Source: an uncultured Ruminococcus sp.
GTDB lineage: Bacteria; Bacillota; Clostridia; Oscillospirales; CAG-272
Assembly: GCA_902762505.1 (NCBI GenBank)
Contig: CACWOQ010000005.1
Location: 1 to 59,629, forward strand
Length of the DNA: 59,629 bases
Direction of reading: 5' to 3'
A model generated the notes under the pieces. The model worked only from the letters and a program-made list of their open reading frames with translations, ran no database searches and was not told the DNA's origin. The translations under genes were made by a program, and so were the position numbers. This document shows, in pieces, positions 52,701-58,245 of the stretch; positions within the stretch are counted from its first letter, which is position 1, and each line of letters opens with the position of its first letter.

Positions 52701-52997
52701 GACGGCAGTTATACGTCACGCTGGGGCTCGCTGCCGAACGGTGAATCATGGCTCTGCGTTGATCTCGGCGAGCAGAAGCACGTAAAAGGCATGATGCTCT
52801 ACCTCGAAGCCGCGTGGGTCCCGTACCGCGTGGAGTATTCAAACGATAACCAAAACTTCGAAACGCTCGCATCCTTCGGCTCGGGCGAGGTGTTCGTGAA
52901 GCTGAAGGACCTCGATGTCGAATGCAGATACGTCCGCTTCATACGCGAGGGCGAAAACTGGTTCAGTATCTACGAGGCTGAGATCTACGGATATTGA
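49737..52997 (+). CDS. Glycoside hydrolase family 3 lipoprotein with C-terminal F5/8C domain
   Basis: 1086 residues from MKKRIAAFLLSALFILTCGC with CCGGAGG upstream; a longer frame overlapping the previous gene is rejected. Lipobox LTCGC (Cys 20). GH3 N-domain from about 155 with CLKHFAANEQE and the nucleophile Asp371 in GMVMSDWG; C-domain with GADAAVIVISRDSTEGAD; fibronectin III-like domain about 690-770; discoidin (F5/8 type C) domain about 965-1086 (NLALNKRVKAAS...AVDGSYTSRWGS). Surface beta-glucosidase or beta-xylosidase type enzyme. A 78-bp copy of its 3' end occurs at 57102-57179. Confidence 0.93.
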   Translation: MKKRIAAFLLSALFILTCGCTPSDTETAVPDTEPQTVTDTETDAETEEEKIMKKAGITVNSLTVSDKISLDLTVKTEPADLSGKLTVTAESGDGNKVSAEFAPADAIELDPPADSGVITVRAVFTDDEGEELAGVVLKTNDGLIQLTEDSIPLVVAEMTDEEKSNLVAGTGKPKKAGASGGTYEIKRLGVPSITVNDGPAGVRYNTSVWYPSVMNITSSWDGELIRGVGAAIGGDSLALGIDIVLAPGMNIQKNVLGGRNFEYCAEDPLLTAYSATAYVNGMQSTGAGACLKHFAANEQETNRGSASSAVTERALREIYLKQFRLAVRDSSPVSVMSSYNPLNSVYTSISKDLLTGILRDEWNYKGMVMSDWGSAGAIEDKVNAQNDVTMPGNGAADAAVVLAGIKSGRVDREALDKCCEHILYAVTQSPTFRGLKMNTKVSFKEHAEVSEKAACDTMVLLKNEGALPFSGTTTVAVFGNGAYNTLYGGSGSGGVSPRKTVSIAKGIDSDPDLSVYNEKTNPFRKSEPHSKTDPSKDKAVTEKYAKECADGADAAVIVISRDSTEGADNSPVKGDWLLNDTEADMIRRVSEAFRAKGKKVVVLINTGSPVEVVSWRDLADAVVFIGYPGQNAGSAVAAVLSGKVNPSAKTTMTWPAAYTDTPTSRYFPGNPGKTVYYEDIYVGYRFYGTFDVKTAYPFGYGLSYTEYEYSGFSVKENKNGTFTASVTVTNKGKTAGREIVQIYVSKPETTLEQPAAELCGFAKTALLQPGESETVNIVITDDALDSYDTQNSRYIVDSGKYTFYAASSAERMLAEASAEIGEMRVIYDVENRCVPSPDPAHIIKSEYRAFVPRSDDEMIAGMKDVKKDGKAYVTDLSNEKEVGEIYLYWDKLDSPYIVSVAGEDKEFSRFDVFESEGMIASQINLHGVRARYIRVEPLGGGTLNDIRVFPASDADKEDAPPVQYENLALNKRVKAASVEGGLIPQNAVDGSYTSRWGSLPNGESWLCVDLGEQKHVKGMMLYLEAAWVPYRVEYSNDNQNFETLASFGSGEVFVKLKDLDVECRYVRFIREGENWFSIYEAEIYGY

Positions 52998-53023
52998 GGC
53001 GCGACAAATATAACCGGAAATAC

Positions 53024-53059
53024 ATAAAGCAGCAGGGATCATCTCCCCGCTGTCTTTAT
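53024..53059 (+). terminator. Hairpin after the GH3 gene
   Basis: ATAAAGCAGC...GGG / CCC...GCTG(T)CTTTAT stem-loop with one bulge; no long T-run, so moderate. Confidence 0.5.
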
Positions 53060-53084
53060 AAATGATCACGGTACCGGCGAATAA

Positions 53085-53117
53085 CCGCCCCCGCTTTTAA
53101 TTCAAAAGCGGGGGCGG
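53085..53117. terminator. 14-bp perfect hairpin, bidirectional terminator candidate
   Basis: CCGCCCCCGCTTTT (53085-53098) pairs with AAAAGCGGGGGCGG (53104-53117), loop of 5. The Ts lie inside the stem. It directly follows the stop of the remnant at 53121. Confidence 0.6.
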
Positions 53118-53120
53118 CTA

Positions 53121-53353
53121 TCACTTGAAGCGGTAAACCGAAACCGGACAGTCGACGGTGTGCGGAATTTGTCTTCTGTCAGGGCGGGATCGTTGAGAAG
53201 CTGATAGTTCAGCAGATCGTCGGAGGAGAATGTTATCCCGTCGTCCGTCCTGAAAACCGGCTGTCCCGGCCCTCTGTCATGAGTGGTGAACACGCAGGCT
53301 TTACCGTCAAAAATATGGACGTGCGGATTGCGTACGCCTTTGCTGCGGATTTG
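53121..53353 (-). pseudogene. Truncated, frameshifted remnant of a secreted glycosidase-like gene
   Basis: The minus strand reads IRSKGVRNPHVHIFDGKACV then FTTHDRGPGQPVFRTDDGI and LLNYQLLNDPALTEDK; then the sensible frame shifts by one and reads IPHTVDCPVSVYRFK and a stop. NPH-DGK...RTDDG phrasing resembles five-bladed propeller glycosidases (GH43/GH130 type), but the family is uncertain. There is no start or ribosome binding site upstream and an in-frame stop precedes it. A terminator-like hairpin follows the stop, as for an intact gene. Confidence 0.5.
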
Positions 53354-53458
53354 TCATCTTTATTCTGATAACAGTTTGAATGAGCGGACATATATTTTAT
53401 GTGTGTCGATTTATTCAGCGCTTTCTTATATAACCGTTCGCTTTTCGCCGTATTTCCG

Positions 53459-54928
53459 TTATTGTTCCAAACTCTTGTCAAACGATTTTAAGATACGTTC
53501 AACGTATTTCGGACCGATTTTGGAGTATGACTTAACAGTAGCACTGATACTTTTTGTGCCCTTGACAAGCAGATCTCTGACGTATGACCCGACGTTGCCG
53601 TACAAAAAGACGTAACCCATATCGAACACCCGGTTTCTTATAACGTAGTCAAGCATATCCATAGAATCCGCGTCGCGCGTGTATTTACGCTTCAGATACG
53701 TTTCTTTAAGCACCGGCGTTACCGTCTTATACGCCTCGCCTGCAAGCGCTTCGAGAATTACCGATACAAATTCTCTGTTCTGTGCCCTTACCGTAGCCGG
53801 TATGCATATCATAGCCGAGGCGCCGTTTACAAACGATTTGTATTCCTTCTGCTCTTCGTTTAATTTCGGTATCGGTAAGATTCCGTATTCGTCCTCCATC
53901 TCGCGCAGAAGCTCTCCGTCGCCGAGAGACGCGTCGTAGAACAGGGCTCGTCCGCTTGAAAACAGAGTGTGAGGGACGTTCCAGTTCGACTGTTCATAAT
54001 TAGACTGATTCGTGATAACGGCTGTATAGATCTTATCGTATATCGCGGTATCGCGCTCGACCTGCAGATCGTAATACGGAACATCGTCCTGATCCTTGGA
54101 TACTATCATACCGCCCGCTCCGTAATAAAAATCGTACGGGAGTCCGAGAAACCACGCGGTCATTCCGAAAACGTCGCTGCCGCCGTCAGCCGTTATCTTT
54201 CCGTCACCGTCCGTATCCGCCGTGAAATCCTTTGTCAACTCGATAAGTTTGTCAAGCGTCCATTTCCCGTCTCTTACAAGCTGATACGGATATTCAAGAT
54301 CGTATTTGTCAAACAGCTTTTTGTTGAAATACATACAAGCCGTCAGATTAAAGCTGTAGGGGCTGATGTCTCCGTTTATCATCATTAGATGTCCCTTTAT
54401 GGAAAAGCCTTGATTTACGTCCTTGTCCCACCAGGGCTTTGACAGATCGACGTACGGAAGCTCATCAATCGGTAAGACCTCGTTATTGATGGCGTTGTTC
54501 GAGCCGTTTACCATGTGCGTAAAACAGATGTCGTATTCATCCGAGCCGGCTTTTACGGCAGTGCTCAATCTTGACGGAACACCGCTTTCAGTATCAATAA
54601 CGTATTCAAACTCAATGCCGAAACGGTCTGCAACGGCGCTGTTGCGCGAAAATACGGCGTCGTGCATGGCGTCGTTCGTCATATGATCTTCCGTATATAT
54701 ATCGCTCTGCGCCCTGTCCATCAAAAGAATGCGGATCGTTTTTCCGGTATATTTAACGTCCGGCAGGTCGGCTTTGAGCTCCGTTTCCGCGGGGTCGTTC
54801 CCGGTATCCGTTATACTGTCTGTTGCCGCCGCTGTCGTATCGTCGCCCGGTTTTTCCGTGCAGCCGGACAGCACGGCGCCGGATACCGTAAGAAGAAGTG
54901 CGAATAAAACGCATAATATCTTTTTCAT
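53459..54928 (-). CDS. ABC transporter extracellular solute-binding lipoprotein (orphan)
   Basis: 489 residues from MKKILCVLFALLLTVSG with AAGGAG upstream. Lipobox VLSGC. Mature protein has the type 1 extracellular binding fold: DYDICFTHMVNGSNNAINN, ELPYVDLSKPWWDKDVNQGF, YFNKKLFDKYDLEYPYQLV, GILPIPKLNEEQKEY and VNGASAMICIPATV. These carbohydrate-uptake (CUT1-like) binding proteins normally sit beside two permease genes, which are not here. Codon use is slightly more AT-rich than the GH genes. Probable sugar-oligomer binding. Confidence 0.87.
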   Translation of the reverse strand: MKKILCVLFALLLTVSGAVLSGCTEKPGDDTTAAATDSITDTGNDPAETELKADLPDVKYTGKTIRILLMDRAQSDIYTEDHMTNDAMHDAVFSRNSAVADRFGIEFEYVIDTESGVPSRLSTAVKAGSDEYDICFTHMVNGSNNAINNEVLPIDELPYVDLSKPWWDKDVNQGFSIKGHLMMINGDISPYSFNLTACMYFNKKLFDKYDLEYPYQLVRDGKWTLDKLIELTKDFTADTDGDGKITADGGSDVFGMTAWFLGLPYDFYYGAGGMIVSKDQDDVPYYDLQVERDTAIYDKIYTAVITNQSNYEQSNWNVPHTLFSSGRALFYDASLGDGELLREMEDEYGILPIPKLNEEQKEYKSFVNGASAMICIPATVRAQNREFVSVILEALAGEAYKTVTPVLKETYLKRKYTRDADSMDMLDYVIRNRVFDMGYVFLYGNVGSYVRDLLVKGTKSISATVKSYSKIGPKYVERILKSFDKSLEQ

Positions 54929-54942
54929 AAAACTCCTTGATT

Positions 54943-54971
54943 GTAATATCATGAATACCGTTTTCCGTCAA
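54943..54971 (-). promoter_or_regulatory. Promoter of the solute-binding lipoprotein
   Basis: TTGACG (complement of 54966-54971), 17 bp, TATTAC (complement of 54943-54948), 15 bases before the ATG. Confidence 0.6.
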
Positions 54972-55001
54972 CAAAAACAATGAAGATTATCGCGTTTTCA
55001 A

Positions 55002-55028
55002 CAAAAGACCGCCGGAAGCGGTCTTTTG
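55002..55028 (-). terminator. Terminator of the two-repeat surface protein
   Basis: Perfect 11-bp stem CAAAAGACCGC / GCGGTCTTTTG (55002-55012, 55018-55028) with CGGAA loop and T-rich minus-strand tail. Confidence 0.8.
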
Positions 55029-55046
55029 CTGAAATATCGGTTTGTA

Positions 55047-55931
55047 TTATTTAACTTTCTTCGCAATTACAACGCCCGCAAGAGCAACGCACGCTGCGGC
55101 GGCTATCGCTATAACGGAAGCGTCTGCGGTGCCGGGGTTGTCGGGCTGCTGAGGTTCAGGCTCACCTTCGTAGTTGCTCGTGAAATCTTTTGTCTCGATA
55201 TCAAATATCTGACCGTCACCGGTTTTTACTGCGAACGTTATCGTATGGTCACCCTTGGCGACTTTCGATATGTCAACGCTTATCTCAAAACCGTTGGAAT
55301 TTTCTGCCGTGCCGCCGAAAGCCTCCCAAACGTCCGCTCTGTCCTGCTCATACGCAGCATCGAACACCGGATTTCCGTCGTCTATACGGTAACCGAAAAC
55401 GTCTATAGTTCCGTCGTTGATAAACACCCAGCCTCTGCAGTAGGCTTTTCCGTCCTGTGCATAACCGCCGTCTATCCATTTGTTGCCGAGCGAAGCGGGA
55501 ACTTCCTCGGGACCGGTGCCGACTACTTTGAAGCCGTCCGAACTACCCTGATTTACGTCAAGCAGCGCTCCTCCCGCTGTTTTAAGAACAACGTGAAGAA
55601 CGTGTTCTCCGGCGGGAATATCGTCTGTTGAAAGTCTTACGTCAAAGCCGTTCGTTTTTGCGGGATCAGAGCCGATAACTCCGGAAACCTCCGCAGATCT
55701 GTCTTTCAGTGAACTGAACACAGGATCTTTGCTGTCAATACGGTATCCGATATCGGATATCGTATCGTCGCCTTTGATGATGACCCAGCCGTAAAACTGC
55801 AGATCGGGACCCGTTGCATTAACAGCGTCAAAATTGGACTGCTGTACGGACGCGTCTTCCGCATGTGCACCGACTGCGAACAGAGCGACGGTCATTACCG
55901 CGACTATCGCAAGTGCCAGAATTTTTTTCAT
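55047..55931 (-). CDS. Surface protein with two tandem beta domains and C-terminal anchor
   Basis: 294 residues from MKKILALAIVAVMTVALFAV with AAGGAGG upstream. Signal peptide ending near AHA. Two homologous domains of about 95 residues: LQFYGWVIIKGDDTISDIGY...NGFDVRLSTDDIPAGEHVLHV and YCRGWVFINDGTIDVFGY...NGFEISVDISKVAKGDHTITF. The C-terminus is PEPQQPDNPGTADASVI, then a hydrophobic helix and KKVK, resembling an NPxTG-like sorting or membrane-anchor signal. Ligand unknown. The two domains probably arose by duplication. Confidence 0.8.
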   Translation of the reverse strand: MKKILALAIVAVMTVALFAVGAHAEDASVQQSNFDAVNATGPDLQFYGWVIIKGDDTISDIGYRIDSKDPVFSSLKDRSAEVSGVIGSDPAKTNGFDVRLSTDDIPAGEHVLHVVLKTAGGALLDVNQGSSDGFKVVGTGPEEVPASLGNKWIDGGYAQDGKAYCRGWVFINDGTIDVFGYRIDDGNPVFDAAYEQDRADVWEAFGGTAENSNGFEISVDISKVAKGDHTITFAVKTGDGQIFDIETKDFTSNYEGEPEPQQPDNPGTADASVIAIAAAACVALAGVVIAKKVK

Positions 55932-56013
55932 TTTGTTTTCCTCCTTATTTTTATTTTTATGTGTAAGACACAAAATGAGTCTTATGTTATACGACGTTTT
56001 ACCGAAGAAGACC

Positions 56014-56054
56014 GCGCCCGTCCGTTATTATAATAGGAGGCCGGACGGGCGCAA
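56014..56054 (-). promoter_or_regulatory. Promoter of the two-repeat surface protein bracketed by an inverted repeat
   Basis: TTGCGC (complement of 56049-56054), 16 bp, TATAAT (complement of 56027-56032). A perfect 11-bp inverted repeat GCGCCCGTCCG / CGGACGGGCGC (56014-56024, 56042-56052) flanks the -10. This looks like an operator rather than a terminator because the loop contains the promoter. Confidence 0.5.
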
Positions 56055-56155
56055 CAAAATGGAAGAATTCCTGCAGTCAAAACGCCCTTTATGCTATGTA
56101 TTATAACATAACAAAAGGGCGAATTCTACTCATAATTGACCTTGTATTTTACTTT

Positions 56156-56941
56156 TTATGACTTTTTTGCCTTTTGCCGCCTGTATTCCGTCGGATTTAT
56201 ACCCGTTACGGCTCTGAATGCGCGGTTGAAACTTGAAAGAGAATTGAATCCGCACCGCGCCGCTGTTTCAAGCACGGGCTCATCCTTATCCATCAGATAA
56301 TTGCACGCTTTGGCGATCTTTATCTTTCTTACGTAGTCGCTGTAGGTCATACCGACGCTCGATCTGAAAATACGGGACAGATATGACGGCGCGTATCCGA
56401 GTTTTTTTGATAAATCGTCCATTTTACACGCTTTATCCGTATTCTCTTCAACGTATTCAAATATCATCTGTAAAACCGTTTTGACTTTCGATCTCGGCGT
56501 TCTTTTTGAATAGTCGATCAAATCGAAAAAGCTGCTTGCCAAAGTATATATTATTCCCTTTTTAAAGGGAAGATTTGCGCTTTCAAAATCCACCGCAAGG
56601 CTTCCGAGCGCTCCCCTCACGTTTTTTACCACCGGAGACGTAAGCTCATAGTTGATCAGATCATCGGAAATCACGGGTATGATCTCCGACGAAAACAGAT
56701 AATAAAAATGCGGTCTTGCGTCGTATATCTCGTGTATCTGATACGGCTTGATTATTGCAACGTCGTTTTTTTCGAGGCGGTAAGGCGTGCCGTCTATTTT
56801 GACCGTCGTCCCGTCGGATAACGACGCTATTATTTCAAAACAGCGGTGCAGATGCGGCGGAAACCCTGACCCGCCATTATAGAACGATACCGCGTAATCA
56901 TATGCGTACCCGTGTTTGCTTTCATAAAACGGAATACTCAT
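56156..56941 (-). CDS. AraC family transcriptional regulator with cupin domain
   Basis: 261 residues from MSIPFYESKHGYAYDY at 56941 with GGGAGA upstream; the longer frame runs through the promoter. N-terminal cupin (FPPHLHRCFEIIASLSDG, RLEKNDVAIIKPYQIHEI) and C-terminal double HTH (LSKKLGYAPSYLSRIFRSSV, CGFNSLSSFNRAFRAVTGI). Probably controls the adjacent surface protein or carbohydrate genes. Confidence 0.93.
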   Translation of the reverse strand: MSIPFYESKHGYAYDYAVSFYNGGSGFPPHLHRCFEIIASLSDGTTVKIDGTPYRLEKNDVAIIKPYQIHEIYDARPHFYYLFSSEIIPVISDDLINYELTSPVVKNVRGALGSLAVDFESANLPFKKGIIYTLASSFFDLIDYSKRTPRSKVKTVLQMIFEYVEENTDKACKMDDLSKKLGYAPSYLSRIFRSSVGMTYSDYVRKIKIAKACNYLMDKDEPVLETAARCGFNSLSSFNRAFRAVTGINPTEYRRQKAKKS

Positions 56942-56969
56942 CTGCGCTTTCTCCCATCTGTTTTTTTTA

Positions 56970-56998
56970 ATTATAGCATAAGTCTCGCAAAAACGCAA
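56970..56998 (-). promoter_or_regulatory. Promoter of the second AraC gene
   Basis: TTGCGT (complement of 56993-56998), 17 bp, TATAAT (complement of 56970-56975). Confidence 0.7.
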
Positions 56999-57101
56999 TA
57001 CCTTTATTAAAATTGACATCAAGCCTTTCGCAAAGGCTGCTGCACGGATCATCTCGAGTACGTCTGCACGGATTCGCCCGGGAGGTTATATCCGTCCGAT
57101 C

Positions 57102-57179
57102 GAGTGCAGATACGTCCGCTTCATACGCGAGGGCGAAAACTGGTTCAGTATCTACGAGGCTGAGATATACGGATATTGA
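57102..57179 (+). pseudogene. Near-identical copy of the GH3 3' end
   Basis: Encodes ECRYVRFIREGENWFSIYEA then EIYGY and a stop, matching the last residues of the GH3 protein exactly. DNA differs from 52920-52997 at only two third positions (GAG for GAA, ATA for ATC). Upstream sequence is unrelated. A strong terminator follows, so this is the tail and terminator of a deleted paralogue or a recent partial duplication. Confidence 0.75.
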
Positions 57180-57226
57180 CGCCGTAAAAAGGATATCCGC
57201 GGCGCTTCCGGCGCGGCGGGATAATA

Positions 57227-57262
57227 AAAAGCAGACTGATTTGTTTCAGTCTGCTTTTGTTT
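57227..57262 (+). terminator. Terminator after the GH3-tail remnant
   Basis: 12-bp perfect stem AAAAGCAGACTG / CAGTCTGCTTTT (57227-57238, 57247-57258) followed by GTTTC. Confidence 0.82.
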
Positions 57263-57341
57263 CGGGGCGCGCTTTCTCACCGGGATGACGTGCGGTGAAA
57301 AACGTCCTTATGACGGTCGTCCGTTTGCGCCGCATGGTCCT

Positions 57342-58166
57342 TTATTTGGATTTTTTCTTTTTGACGGCGGCGTAGGCGATCGCGCCGCCCGCGGCGATGA
57401 CCGCGGCGGAGCACGGGATCAGCCACAGGGCTGTTTTGTTCCCGCGCTTTTCCCCGCTCTGCTCGCCGTCCGTGCCGTCCACGGGCTCCGTCGTGACGGA
57501 GGGCTCTGTGCCGGTCGTTTCGTCGCCGGGCTCCGTGCTGGCGTCCGTCGTCACAGGCTCTGTCACGGTCCCGCTGTCGGCGGCGGTATCCGTCTCGGGC
57601 GCGTCGGTCGTTTCGGTGGTGTCGTCGATGTCAATATCGACCTCGCCGACGTTCTCGCCCGCACTCGTCTCCGCCTCCGTCGTTTCCGTCTCCGTCGTCA
57701 CTTGTTCGGTCGTCACGGGCTCGGTCGTCACGGGCTCGGTCGTCTCCGTCTCCGCCGCCGTGCTCTCCTCGGGCTCCGTTCCGGAGTTTTTGAGGATGAG
57801 CTCGGTCGGATTATCCTGCGGATGGTCCGTGTTCGCGTTGTAGATCACGCGGATCCCCTCATCGATCGCGCCGGGCTCTACCCGTGAGATCGTGTCGGGA
57901 AGCTTCAGCGTCTTCACGCTCGCGTTCTCTGTAAACGCCCCGCGCGCTATCGTGTTGACCGGCGTACCCGCTATCATCGCGGGCACGGTCACCTCCGCGT
58001 CCCTGCCGAAACACCCCGTGATAGTGATCGAGTCGTTGTCAACGGTATAATACAGCGTCCCTTCGGTGTAGACCGTATCATCCCCCGCCGCAGCGGCGTA
58101 TACCGCATTGATGCACCCGACCGCCAGCATGACCGCCAGCAGCACCGGTAAGATCCTGCGTTTCAT
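57342..58166 (-). CDS. Short leucine-rich-repeat surface protein with Thr/Glu-rich stalk
   Basis: 274 residues. Signal peptide, then one and a half BspA-type leucine-rich repeats (ITITGCFGRDAEVTVPAMIA, ARGAFTENASVKTLKLPDTI), a stalk of about 110 residues dominated by TTEPVTTEQ-like Thr/Glu/Pro repeats, a transmembrane helix and a KKKKSK tail. The repeat domain is much shorter than in usual BspA-like proteins. GAGAAAAG lies upstream of the ATG. Confidence 0.8.
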   Translation of the reverse strand: MKRRILPVLLAVMLAVGCINAVYAAAAGDDTVYTEGTLYYTVDNDSITITGCFGRDAEVTVPAMIAGTPVNTIARGAFTENASVKTLKLPDTISRVEPGAIDEGIRVIYNANTDHPQDNPTELILKNSGTEPEESTAAETETTEPVTTEPVTTEQVTTETETTEAETSAGENVGEVDIDIDDTTETTDAPETDTAADSGTVTEPVTTDASTEPGDETTGTEPSVTTEPVDGTDGEQSGEKRGNKTALWLIPCSAAVIAAGGAIAYAAVKKKKSK

Positions 58167-58207
58167 TTCTTTTCTCCGTTTCTTTGTACTAAGGATTCGT
58201 CGGATCC

Positions 58208-58232
58208 CAACGGGGAGCCGAAGCTCCCCGCG
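58208..58232. terminator. GC-rich hairpin between Hint gene and LRR gene
   Basis: CGGGGAGC-CGAA-GCTCCCCG stem (TTCG loop on the minus strand); no T-run, so termination is uncertain. Confidence 0.4.
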
Positions 58233-58245
58233 GTGTGTGATATAC

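Noticed and set aside
57013..57288. 91-residue plus-strand frame
   Set aside because: It runs out of frame through the GH3-tail remnant, has no ribosome binding site and no recognisable content.
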